A stretch of 57,829 nt of DNA, from the NCBI RefSeq assembly GCF_023147585.1, contig NZ_JAHXOZ010000014.1, forward strand, positions 1 to 57,829, read 5' to 3'. Below, piece after piece: positions 9,148 through 16,326 of the stretch. The notes under the pieces were generated by a model. That model was not told the origin of the DNA. It saw only the letters and a list, made by a program, of their open reading frames with translations, and did no database searches. Source of the stretch: Micrococcus sp. EYE_212. GTDB taxonomy: Bacteria; Actinomycetota; Actinomycetes; Actinomycetales; Micrococcaceae. The translations under genes and the position numbers were made by a program. Every line of letters starts with the position of its first letter. Within the stretch, counting starts at the first letter, position 1.

Positions 9148-9287
9148 CGCGATCCGGCGGTCAGGCTGTCCGCGCCGCACTCCGACACCGATTCGACGAT
9201 CGACGCCGTGCAGGAGCAGGTGCTGAGCCAGAGCGCCGCCACCGTGCAGACCGACGGCGACCTCTGACTCGGCCACGACAGATCACT

Positions 9288-9305
9288 GACGGGCACTCGC
9301 CCGTC
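9288..9305 (+). terminator. Small hairpin between csbD-like gene and next gene
   Basis: GACGGGC pairs with GCCCGTC across a 4-base loop, about 140 bases after the CsbD stop and just ahead of the ribosome-binding site of the next gene. It may be a weak terminator or a leader structure. Confidence 0.35.
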
Positions 9306-9330
9306 GGGCTCATCCCCGAAGGAGAACACC

Positions 9331-9522
9331 ATGGACATGAACAAGATCGCCGACCTCGCCAACCAGCACTCCGACAAGGTCAACAGCGCCGTGGACGGCG
9401 CCCAGGAGCAGCACGCCGACAAGCTCGGCGAGCACGCGGGCCTGGTGAACAAGGGCGTCGACGGCGCCCAGGAGAAGTTCCTGAACGACTCCGAGGAGCA
9501 GTCCGGCGGCACCCCCGCCTGA
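9331..9522 (+). CDS. MT0933-like small antitoxin-family protein
   Basis: A 63-residue acidic protein with two near-repeats (NSAVDGAQEQ and NKGVDGAQEK) inside a helical ADLANQHSDKV pattern. This resembles the MT0933/Rv0909 family, whose founder is described as the antitoxin of a mycobacterial type II pair. No START-domain toxin like Rv0910 lies next to it here, so an antitoxin role is doubtful and a stand-alone stress protein is equally likely. The ATG follows GAAGGAG, and a hairpin follows the gene. Confidence 0.6.
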   Translation: MDMNKIADLANQHSDKVNSAVDGAQEQHADKLGEHAGLVNKGVDGAQEKFLNDSEEQSGGTPA

Positions 9523-9536
9523 GCTCCTCCGCTCCG

Positions 9537-9575
9537 CGTCGGCCTCCACCCGGGACTCCCGGGCGGGGGCCGACG
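9537..9575 (+). terminator. Terminator hairpin
   Basis: CGTCGGCC (9537-9544) pairs with GGCCGACG (9568-9575); inner CCCGGG blocks pair too, giving about 17 pairs with one mismatch and a tight loop. It ends the small-protein transcript just before the N-acetylglutamate synthase promoter. Confidence 0.65.
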
Positions 9576-9582
9576 TGCGTCC

Positions 9583-9588
9583 TAGACT
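9583..9588 (+). promoter_or_regulatory. -10 box, leaderless N-acetylglutamate synthase gene
   Basis: TAGACT ends 7 bases before the ATG at 9596, so transcription should begin at the start codon. No ribosome-binding site is present. Confidence 0.7.
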
Positions 9589-9595
9589 GGACCCC

Positions 9596-10111
9596 ATGCC
9601 CGCCGACCCCCAGCTGACCCTGCGCCCCGCGCGCACGCAGGACGTGCCCGCCATCCAGGCCCTGGTGCAGCCCCTCGCCGAGGAGCGCGTCCTCCTGCAG
9701 AAGGAGGCGGTGGCGTACTACGAGGCCATCCAGGAGTTCCTGGTGGTCGAGGACGAGGCGGGAGCCCTCGCCGGGTTCGGGGCCCTGCACGTGATGTGGC
9801 AGGACCTGGCCGAGGTGCGCACCCTCGCGGTCGCAGACGGCTTCCGCGGCACGGGCGTGGGCCACCGCCTGCTCGGCGCCCTCCTCGAGCGGGCGCGGGG
9901 GATCGGCGTGTCCCGGGTCTTCTGCCTCACCTTCGAGGTGGAGTTCTTCCGCCGGCACGGCTTCGAGGTCATGGCTGACCAGAGCGCGGTGGACCCCGAG
10001 GTGTACGCCGAGCTGCTGCGCTCCACGGACGAGGGTGTGGCCGAGTTCCTCGACCTGGCCCGCGTGAAGCCGAACACGCTCGGCAACACGCGCATGATCC
10101 GTGCGCTCTGA
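9596..10111 (+). CDS. argA: Amino-acid N-acetyltransferase (N-acetylglutamate synthase), short GNAT type
   Basis: Acetylates glutamate with acetyl-CoA, the first step of arginine synthesis. The 171-residue single-domain GNAT protein has the acetyl-CoA loop FRGTGVGHRLLGALL (about residues 83-97), and its C-terminal signature GVAEFLDLARVKPNTLGNTR is nearly the same as that of mycobacterial ArgA (Rv2747), which is also a short GNAT synthase without a kinase-like domain. The internal ATG is chosen because the TAGACT box is 7 bases upstream. No other arg genes are in the window. It converges on mutY with only 24 bases between stops. Confidence 0.87.
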   Translation: MPADPQLTLRPARTQDVPAIQALVQPLAEERVLLQKEAVAYYEAIQEFLVVEDEAGALAGFGALHVMWQDLAEVRTLAVADGFRGTGVGHRLLGALLERARGIGVSRVFCLTFEVEFFRRHGFEVMADQSAVDPEVYAELLRSTDEGVAEFLDLARVKPNTLGNTRMIRAL

Positions 10112-10135
10112 GGGGTCTCGGCCCGGGCGGGCGGA

Positions 10136-11065
10136 CTAGGGGAACCGGAGGGCGCCGTCGTCGTCCGCCACGGCGAGCCCGTCCCGCACGAGCCCGGCGA
10201 CGCACCGCTCCCACTGCTCGTCCGTGGGCGCGTGTGCGCCCAGGCGTCCGACGGCGGCGGCCCGCTCGCGCACCGCGTCCGGGGGGAGCAGCCCGTCGGC
10301 GCGCAGGGCGGCCATCACGGCGCCCCGCACCTGGCGGTCCGTGCCCGCCCACACCTGCCCCTTCGGCGCGATCTGGGGCGCGGGGGAGCCGGCGGCCACC
10401 CACGCGCAGCGCTCCAGCAGCGGGCACCGCTCGCACGCGGGGGAGCGGGCCGTGCACACGAGGGCGCCCAGCTCCATGACGGCGGCGTTCCAGCGGTTGG
10501 CGTCGTCGGGATCGGCGGGCATGAGGGCGCCTGCCAGGCGCATCTCGGCGCGGGTCAGGGCCTTCGGCGGCAGGGCGATGCCGCCCACAGCGCGGGCGAA
10601 CACCCGCCGCACGTTGGTGTCCACCACGGTCTCCGGGATGCCGAACGCGAAGCTGGAGACCGCCGCGGCCGTGTACTCGCCCACACCGGGCAGGGCCCGG
10701 AGCGCGACGGGGTCCGCGGGCACGCCGCCGCCGTGGCGCTCGACGACGGCGCGCGCCGCCTCCTGCAGCCGCAGCGCCCGCCGCGGGTAGCCGAGCCGGT
10801 CCCACGCGGTGAGCACGTCCGCGGTGGGGGCGGCGGCGAGGTCTGCCGGCGTGGGCCAGCGCTCCATCCACGCCCGCCACCGCGGGAGCACGCGCACCAC
10901 GGGTGTCTGCTGGAGCATGATCTCGGAGACGAGCACGCCCCACGGCGGGCAGTCCGGGTCCCGCCACGGCAGGTCCCGGGCATGCTGCGCGAACCAGTCC
11001 AGCACGGCCGCATGGAGCTCTGCCGGGTCGGCGACCGGCGCGGTCTGCGGGGTGTGGCTGGGCAT
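10136..11065 (-). CDS. mutY: A/G-specific adenine DNA glycosylase MutY
   Basis: Removes adenine mispaired with 8-oxoguanine in base-excision repair. The 309-residue protein has the helix-hairpin-helix/GPD core (LPGVGEYTAAAV followed by VVDTNVRRV with the catalytic Asp), the catalytic Glu in SEIMLQQT, and the four-cysteine [4Fe-4S] motif C-x6-C-x2-C-x5-C near residue 215. The start is set by the minus-strand TAGAGT box 7 bases upstream, which gives a leaderless message. The C-terminal part after the cluster is shorter than in E. coli MutY, as is usual in actinobacteria. Confidence 0.95.
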   Translation of the reverse strand: MPSHTPQTAPVADPAELHAAVLDWFAQHARDLPWRDPDCPPWGVLVSEIMLQQTPVVRVLPRWRAWMERWPTPADLAAAPTADVLTAWDRLGYPRRALRLQEAARAVVERHGGGVPADPVALRALPGVGEYTAAAVSSFAFGIPETVVDTNVRRVFARAVGGIALPPKALTRAEMRLAGALMPADPDDANRWNAAVMELGALVCTARSPACERCPLLERCAWVAAGSPAPQIAPKGQVWAGTDRQVRGAVMAALRADGLLPPDAVRERAAAVGRLGAHAPTDEQWERCVAGLVRDGLAVADDDGALRFP

Positions 11066-11072
11066 GGCGTCC

Positions 11073-11078
11073 ACTCTA
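11073..11078 (-). promoter_or_regulatory. -10 box of mutY, leaderless
   Basis: TAGAGT on the minus strand ends 7 bases before the mutY ATG. It faces the rightward -10 box at 11095-11100 with 16 bases between them, so each box sits where the other promoter would have its -35. Confidence 0.7.
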
Positions 11079-11094
11079 GGACGGCGCCGCGGCC

Positions 11095-11100
11095 TACCCT
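11095..11100 (+). promoter_or_regulatory. -10 box of the secreted-protein gene, leaderless
   Basis: TACCCT ends 7 bases before the ATG at 11108; no ribosome-binding site is present. It is divergent from, and interlocked with, the mutY promoter. Confidence 0.65.
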
Positions 11101-11107
11101 GGAACGC

Positions 11108-12061
11108 ATGCCCTCCCACCCCTCCGACGCCCCGCGACCGAAGCCGTCCGCCGCCGTGTACCGCCGCCGGCGCCTCGTGGTGGGGGCGGCCCTGCTGCTC
11201 ACCCTCCTGATGGCGGCGGTGGCCGTGGGCGCGCTGATCGGACGCGGCTCCGGGGTGGGAGGCGGCGAGCCCGCCGCGTCGGACGCCGCATCCCCGTCGC
11301 AGAGCCCGGCGCCGTCGTCGTCCGCGCCGGCCGAGTCCAGCTCCACCGCCGCCTCGCCCACGGAGGCGAGCTCGGCACCGCCGTCCGACGCTGCGAGCGC
11401 GTCCCCCACGCCCGATCCGGCCCTCGCGAGCGCCACCGCCTGCGAGCCCTCGGACCTGCGGCTCGCGGCGGCGGTGGACAAGGGGCGCTACCACCCCGGC
11501 GACGAGGCGCAGCTGCGCCTGGGCATCACCAACCTCTCCTCCACGCCCTGCAAGCTGGACGTGGGCACGGCCCAGCAGGAGTTCACCGTGCGCGACGCCG
11601 CAGGAGCGGACGTCTTCAGCACGCGCGTGTGCCAGCAGGAGCCGACGCATCAGGACATGCTGCTCGACCCCCACGAGGAGCAGTCGGCGGTGTACCGCTG
11701 GGACGTGCGGCGCTCGCCGTCGGCCTGCGGGACGCCCGGCGCGGACCCCGCCCCGGGGGAGCACTTCCTCACGGTGGCGCTGGGCGACCTGACGTCCCGA
11801 CCGGTCTCGTTCCAGGTGCGGCCAAGCACCTCCGCCTCGGCCTCGCCCTCCCCGTCGGACTCGAGCACTCCGCTCCCGGCGCCGTCCGCGGCACCCTCCG
11901 GCACGGTCTCCTCCCCGTCCGGCCGGGCTCCGGCGAGCTCGCCCACGACGTCGGCGCGCCCGACGCCGACCACGCGTCCTCCTTCGCCGCCGGCCTCGGG
12001 GCGTCCGGCCGCGTCCTCGGCGGGAGCCACGTCCTCGGCGACCGCCACGCCGTCGCGCTGA
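11108..12061 (+). CDS. Membrane-anchored or secreted Ser/Pro/Ala-rich protein, unknown function
   Basis: A 317-residue protein. After a basic N-terminus (RRRRL) a hydrophobic segment (about 23-45, GAALLLTLLMAAVAVGALI) anchors it to the membrane or serves as a signal. A low-complexity Ser/Ala/Pro linker (about 55-110) follows, then a compact domain of about 115 residues containing four Cys and the phrases YHPGDEAQLRLGITNLSS and VDVR-like strands, which looks like an Ig-type or DUF4232-like beta-sandwich. A second Ser/Thr/Pro-rich tail ends the protein. The architecture suggests a cell-surface protein spanning the wall. I cannot name a function. Confidence 0.75.
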   Translation: MPSHPSDAPRPKPSAAVYRRRRLVVGAALLLTLLMAAVAVGALIGRGSGVGGGEPAASDAASPSQSPAPSSSAPAESSSTAASPTEASSAPPSDAASASPTPDPALASATACEPSDLRLAAAVDKGRYHPGDEAQLRLGITNLSSTPCKLDVGTAQQEFTVRDAAGADVFSTRVCQQEPTHQDMLLDPHEEQSAVYRWDVRRSPSACGTPGADPAPGEHFLTVALGDLTSRPVSFQVRPSTSASASPSPSDSSTPLPAPSAAPSGTVSSPSGRAPASSPTTSARPTPTTRPPSPPASGRPAASSAGATSSATATPSR

Positions 12062-12083
12062 GTCCCGAGCCGCGCGGTCCGGC

Positions 12084-13523
12084 TCAGTCCTGCCGCGCGG
12101 GGGCCCCGCCCGTCCACGAGGGGATGGTGCCGAGGGCCTCGCTGAGGGAGCTGACTTCGGCCACCGTGAACCCGGCGGGGATCTCCCCGAGCGGCTCGGG
12201 TGAGCGGGGCACGAGCGCGCGGGTGAAGCCGAGGCGGGCGGCCTCGCGCACGCGCCGGCCCACGCCGGGCACGGGACGGACCTCGCCGGCGAGGCCGAGC
12301 TCGCCGACGGCGATCATCCCCTGGGGCACGGGTGCTCCCAGCTTGGCCGAGGCCACGGCCACGGCCACCGCGAGGTCCGAGGCCGGCTCGGAGAGGCGCA
12401 CGCCGCCCACGGTCGCCACGTAGCAGTCGTCCTGGGCGAGGGCGAAGCGGGCCCGGCGCTGCAGCACGGCCAGGAGCATGTTCACGCGTGCGGCGTCCAC
12501 GCCGGACACGGTGCGCCGGGGGCTCCCGCCGGCCGAGGGGGTGAGGAGGGACTGCACCTCGGCCACGAGTGGGCGCCTCCCCTCGAGGGTGACCGTGACG
12601 CACGTGCCCTCCACGGGGTCAGAGACGCCCGAGAGGAAGAGGCCCGAGGGGTCGTCGAGGGACTCGATCCCGTCCTCGCGCAGGTCGAAGCAGCCCACCT
12701 CGTCCGTGGGGCCGAAGCGGTTCTTCACGGCGCGCACCAGCCGCAGCCGCGAGTGGCGGTCCCCCTCGAACTGGCACACCACGTCCACGAGGTGCTCCAG
12801 GAGGCGGGGCCCGGCGATCGTGCCGTCCTTGGTCACATGCCCCACGAGGATGGTGGTGATGCCCTCCTCCTTGGCCGTGCGGATGAGGCTCGCGGCCACC
12901 TCCCGCACCTGGGTGACGCCGCCGGCCACGCCGTCCACCTCCGCGGACTGCAGGGTCTGCACCGAGTCCACGATCACGAGGGAGGGCCTGATCCGCTCGA
13001 TCTGCCCGAGCGCGCGGCCGAGGTCGGTCTCCGCGGCCAGGTGCAGGGTCTCGGCGAGGGCCCCGATCCGGTCTCCCCGCATGCGCACCTGCGCCGCGGA
13101 CTCCTCGCCCGTCAGGTACAGCACGGTGCGGGGCTCGGCCGCACCGCCCCCCTCGCCGCCCGCGTCCGCACCCCGGGCCGTCTGCGCCGCCACGTCCAGC
13201 AGGAGCGTGGACTTGCCGATCCCCGGCTCGCCGGCCAGGAGGATCACCGCACCCGGCACGAGCCCGCCGCCGAGCACGCGGTCCAGTTCGCGCACCCCGG
13301 TGGAGCGGAACGACGCCGCGGAGGCGTCCACCTCTGCGATCCGCGGGGCGGGGGAGGCGACCGTGGACGCGCGGGTGCGGCCCGTCGTCGAGGCGCCCCC
13401 GGCCTCCTCGACCGTGCCCCACGCCTGGCACTCCCCGCAGCGGCCCACCCACGTCACGCTGGTCCAGCCGCACTCGGTGCAGCGGTATCCGGGGGCGCGC
13501 TTGGCGGGGGTCTTCGTGGCCAT
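12084..13523 (-). CDS. radA: DNA repair protein RadA (Sms)
   Basis: RecA-like ATPase that drives branch migration during recombination repair. The 479-residue protein has the N-terminal zinc finger (Cys15, 18, 29, 32 in CTECG...CGEC), Walker A GEPGIGKSTLL near residue 100, the RadA-specific KNRFG motif (RAVKNRFGPTDEVG) and a C-terminal Lon-protease-like domain. Start choice: an in-frame GTG 9 bases upstream lies inside the TAGAGT promoter box, so the ATG giving MATKTPAKR is the true leaderless start. Confidence 0.96.
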   Translation of the reverse strand: MATKTPAKRAPGYRCTECGWTSVTWVGRCGECQAWGTVEEAGGASTTGRTRASTVASPAPRIAEVDASAASFRSTGVRELDRVLGGGLVPGAVILLAGEPGIGKSTLLLDVAAQTARGADAGGEGGGAAEPRTVLYLTGEESAAQVRMRGDRIGALAETLHLAAETDLGRALGQIERIRPSLVIVDSVQTLQSAEVDGVAGGVTQVREVAASLIRTAKEEGITTILVGHVTKDGTIAGPRLLEHLVDVVCQFEGDRHSRLRLVRAVKNRFGPTDEVGCFDLREDGIESLDDPSGLFLSGVSDPVEGTCVTVTLEGRRPLVAEVQSLLTPSAGGSPRRTVSGVDAARVNMLLAVLQRRARFALAQDDCYVATVGGVRLSEPASDLAVAVAVASAKLGAPVPQGMIAVGELGLAGEVRPVPGVGRRVREAARLGFTRALVPRSPEPLGEIPAGFTVAEVSSLSEALGTIPSWTGGAPARQD

Positions 13524-13530
13524 GCCGATC

Positions 13531-13536
13531 ACTCTA
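13531..13536 (-). promoter_or_regulatory. -10 box of radA, leaderless
   Basis: TAGAGT on the minus strand ends 7 bases before the ATG at 13523. The last two bases plus the next base form an in-frame GTG that cannot be transcribed from this promoter. Confidence 0.7.
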
Positions 13537-13571
13537 GGACGGCCCCCGGACGCGCTTGGCCCCGCCGGCGC

Positions 13572-14741
13572 TCAGACCCGGGGCAGGTACCCCACGGCCG
13601 CCTGGTGCGACGCCCCCGTGGCCTCGATGAGGTCCACCATCATCGGGCGCAGCAGCATCACGAGGGCCTCGCCGTGGATCGAGCCCCCGCCGAGCTGCGC
13701 CGGGTCGAGGCGGGCGGCCGCGGCACCGAGCGCGTCCCGGGCGCCCGAGAGAGAGCGATGGCGGCCCTCTTCCTGCGGCTCCACGAGGGAGCGGTGCAGC
13801 ACGTCGACGGCGTCCGCCGCCTCGTCGAACCACGCCGCCAGCCGCTCGCGGTGCTCGTCGTCGAACGAGCCCGAGTCCAGCGCGGTCACCACGCGCCGCG
13901 CGACGATCCGCAGGGAGCGCACCGCGAGGTCGGAGCGGTCCGCGGCGTTGGAGACGTCCTCCACGAACGAGCGGGAGGAGCGCTGCAGGGGATTGAAGGT
14001 GGCCTGCTCCTCGGCCACCTTCAGCTCCTTGCGGACCTCCTCCAGGGTGGAGTGCGTGCCGCGGCATGCCACGAGCGCCATCCACGCCGCCCGGGAGTCC
14101 TCCTCCCGCAGGCTCCTCGAGAGGTCGCGCAGCACCGTGGCCACGGCGTCGAAGAGCCCCTGGAGCTGATGCACGGTGCCGCGGCGCGCGTCCTGCGGGG
14201 AGAGGAACGTGACCACGAGCGCCAGCGCGCCGCCCACGAGTGCGTCCCCGCTGCGGGCGAAGGGGCCGCCCTCGCCGATGGGCAGGAGCACCACCAGGAC
14301 GGACTGCAGGGACATCTGCATGGTGAAGGTGGAGCCGGAGTCGAGGAAGCGGGCCACCATCACGGAGACGAACACCACGACGGCGGCCTGCCACAGCCCG
14401 CGGCCCAGCCCGAGCATGAGGAGGTCCCCGATGAGGATGCCCAGCGTGCAGCCGACCGCCACCTCGGCCACCTTCCGCACCTTCGGCTCGCGGTTGAAGC
14501 CGAGCGCGATGAGCAGGGCGGTGGAGGCGAAGAGGGGCTGGTCATGGCCGAGCACGGTCTCGGCGAACGCGTACGCGCCCACGGCGCACAGCGCGATGAG
14601 AGCGGCGTGCGAGGCCGAGGAGCGCACGCGGGCCCAGCCCGACCGGGCGCGGCGGCGCACGAACACCCCGACCCGTCCCCGCCGGGTCGCCGGAGGCACG
14701 GCGGGCAGGGTCCCCGTCGCGGTGGCGAAGCGCTCCGTCAT
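13572..14741 (-). CDS. FUSC-type aromatic-acid-exporter-like membrane protein
   Basis: A 389-residue protein whose first half has about five to six hydrophobic helices (for example ALIALCAVGAYAFAE, EVAVGCTLGILIGDLLMLGL, QAAVVVFVSVMVARFL, ALVGGALALVVTFL), arranged as in the fusaric-acid-resistance/ArAE family. The second half is a soluble helical domain of about 200 residues. Family members are thought to export aromatic acids; the substrate here is unknown. The ATG at 14741 is preferred over a GTG 9 bases upstream because that GTG is inside the TAGGGT box. Confidence 0.75.
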   Translation of the reverse strand: MTERFATATGTLPAVPPATRRGRVGVFVRRRARSGWARVRSSASHAALIALCAVGAYAFAETVLGHDQPLFASTALLIALGFNREPKVRKVAEVAVGCTLGILIGDLLMLGLGRGLWQAAVVVFVSVMVARFLDSGSTFTMQMSLQSVLVVLLPIGEGGPFARSGDALVGGALALVVTFLSPQDARRGTVHQLQGLFDAVATVLRDLSRSLREEDSRAAWMALVACRGTHSTLEEVRKELKVAEEQATFNPLQRSSRSFVEDVSNAADRSDLAVRSLRIVARRVVTALDSGSFDDEHRERLAAWFDEAADAVDVLHRSLVEPQEEGRHRSLSGARDALGAAAARLDPAQLGGGSIHGEALVMLLRPMMVDLIEATGASHQAAVGYLPRV

Positions 14742-14748
14742 GCCGCAC

Positions 14749-14754
14749 ACCCTA
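14749..14754 (-). promoter_or_regulatory. -10 box of the FUSC gene, leaderless
   Basis: TAGGGT on the minus strand ends 7 bases before the ATG at 14741. A 10-bp hairpin (14760-14769 with 14781-14790) lies just upstream of it. Confidence 0.65.
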
Positions 14755-14832
14755 TGCCGCGCGACCCGCAGGGGGGCCGCGCGGGTCGCGGAGTGACCGA
14801 CGACACGCCCCGGGGCGCGCTCGGACGCATGC

Positions 14833-14854
14833 GTTCACCCCGTGTTCACCTCCG
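14833..14854 (+). promoter_or_regulatory. PHO box (PhoP site) of the pst operon
   Basis: Two copies of GTTCACC, at 14833-14839 and 14844-14850, repeat with an exact 11-base period, which is the direct-repeat unit bound by PhoP in Streptomyces. A degenerate third copy (GATTCAC at 14865-14871) follows. The site lies about 110 bases upstream of pstS. A possible -10 box TAACGT is at 14882-14887. Confidence 0.8.
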
Positions 14855-14957
14855 GCGGGCTGTGGATTCACTTCGGGCCCCTAACGTCAGCGACGGTGCA
14901 GGTCCCGGAACTCCGGCTCCTGCCGGCATCGTCATCCAGAATGAAAGAGGCACTTCC

Positions 14958-16181
14958 ATGAAGGCTCTCCGCATCGGCCGCTCCGCCGCCGTCCTCTCCG
15001 TGGCCGCCCTGGCCCTGACCGCCTGTGGCAACGGCGGCGACAGCGCCGCGTCCTCCGCCACCTCCGCCGCCGGCTCGGCCACCTCCGCCGCCGCGACCAC
15101 CTCGGCTGCCGCCTCCACCTCTGCGTCGGCCTCCGCCTCGACGTCGGCCTCCGGCTCCGCCTCCGAGTCCTCCTCGGCCGCTGCCGCCCCGGCCGCCATC
15201 GACGTCCCCACCGCCTCTGGCACCCTGATCGGCTCCGGCGCCTCCTCGCAGGAGGCCGCCATGACCTCCTGGACTGATGGCGTCAAGACCGTCTCCCCGG
15301 ACCTTCAGGTCCAGTACTCCCCGGACGGCTCCGGCGCGGGTCGCGAGGCCTTCCTGGCCGGCTCCTCCACCTTCGCCGGCTCCGACGCCGCCCTCAAGGA
15401 CGACGAGAAGGAGCAGGCCAAGGAGGTCTGCGGCGACAAGGGCGCCTTCCACGTCCCGGCCTACGTCTCCCCGGTCGCCGTGGCCTACAACGTCGAGGGC
15501 ATCGACGAGCTGAACCTGGACGCCGACACGGTCGCCAAGATCTTCTCCAAGGAGATCACCACCTGGAACGACCCCGCCATCGCCGCCCTCAACGAGGGTG
15601 CCGAGCTGCCCGACACCGCGATCACCGTGGTGCACCGCTCGGACGAGTCCGGCACCACCGAGAACTTCACCGACTACCTCGCCGAGGCCGCTCCCGAGTC
15701 CTGGACCTGGGAGGCCGACAAGAAGTGGCCCTCCGAGATCACCGCCGAGTCCGCTCAGGGCACCAAGGGCGTCGTCTCCCAGGCCGCTCAGACCGACGGC
15801 GCGATCACCTACACCGATGCCTCCGGCGTCGGCTCGCTGAAGACCGCCAAGATCGGCGCGGACGGCGCGTTCTCCGAGCTCTCCCCGGAGGCCGCCGCCA
15901 AGATCGTGGCCGAGTCCGAGCAGAACGAGGACGGCTCCGTCAAGCTGGACCGGACCAAGACCGGCGAGAACACCTACCCGATCGTGCTGGTCTCCTACCA
16001 CATCTACTGCAACCAGTACCCCGATCAGGACACCGTCGACCAGGTGAAGTCCTTCGCCTCGTACGTGATCTCCGAGGACGGCCAGAAGGCCGCCCAGGAC
16101 GCCGCCGGCTCCGCCCCGATCGACGCCGAGATGGCGACCTCCGCCAAGGAGCGCATCGACGCCATCACTGTGGCGGGCTGA
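14958..16181 (+). CDS. pstS: Phosphate-binding lipoprotein PstS
   Basis: High-affinity periplasmic-side phosphate receptor of the Pst ABC importer. The 407-residue precursor has a lipoprotein signal ending ALALTAC (lipid-modified Cys near residue 24), then a Ser/Ala-rich linker of about 55 residues that spaces it from the membrane, and the PstS fold with the phosphate-loop phrases GSGASSQEAA, DGSGAGREAFL and HRSDESGTTENFTDYL. It is the first gene of pstSCAB and carries a PHO box, so it should be induced by phosphate starvation. A hairpin after the gene may favour its accumulation over the permeases. Confidence 0.96.
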   Translation: MKALRIGRSAAVLSVAALALTACGNGGDSAASSATSAAGSATSAAATTSAAASTSASASASTSASGSASESSSAAAAPAAIDVPTASGTLIGSGASSQEAAMTSWTDGVKTVSPDLQVQYSPDGSGAGREAFLAGSSTFAGSDAALKDDEKEQAKEVCGDKGAFHVPAYVSPVAVAYNVEGIDELNLDADTVAKIFSKEITTWNDPAIAALNEGAELPDTAITVVHRSDESGTTENFTDYLAEAAPESWTWEADKKWPSEITAESAQGTKGVVSQAAQTDGAITYTDASGVGSLKTAKIGADGAFSELSPEAAAKIVAESEQNEDGSVKLDRTKTGENTYPIVLVSYHIYCNQYPDQDTVDQVKSFASYVISEDGQKAAQDAAGSAPIDAEMATSAKERIDAITVAG

Positions 16182-16213
16182 TCACCGTCCACTGACGCGT
16201 GAGCAGTCATCCG

Positions 16214-16255
16214 CACACCGGCCGCTGGCTCCCACGGGGGTCGGCGGCCGGTGTG
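16214..16255 (+). terminator. Intercistronic hairpin between pstS and pstC
   Basis: A 12-bp perfect stem (CACACCGGCCGC at 16214-16225 with 16244-16255) and an 18-base loop lie between pstS and pstC. It could partially terminate transcription or protect the 3' end of the pstS message. Confidence 0.6.
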
Positions 16256-16326
16256 TGAGCCCATGACGGCATCCCGGCCGGGCGGTGAACCCGGCCACCA
16301 TCACCCCAGTCCTGAGGGAAGGCATC

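Noticed and set aside
14760-14790. A 10-bp hairpin between the FUSC gene and the PHO box
   Set aside because: It lies upstream of both divergent genes, so it is not a terminator, and nothing supports a specific regulatory role.
12753-14957. The upstream part of the open frame that ends with pstS
   Set aside because: The first 735 codons are antisense to radA and the FUSC gene. PstS begins at the ATG at 14958 with a lipoprotein signal and a ribosome-binding site.
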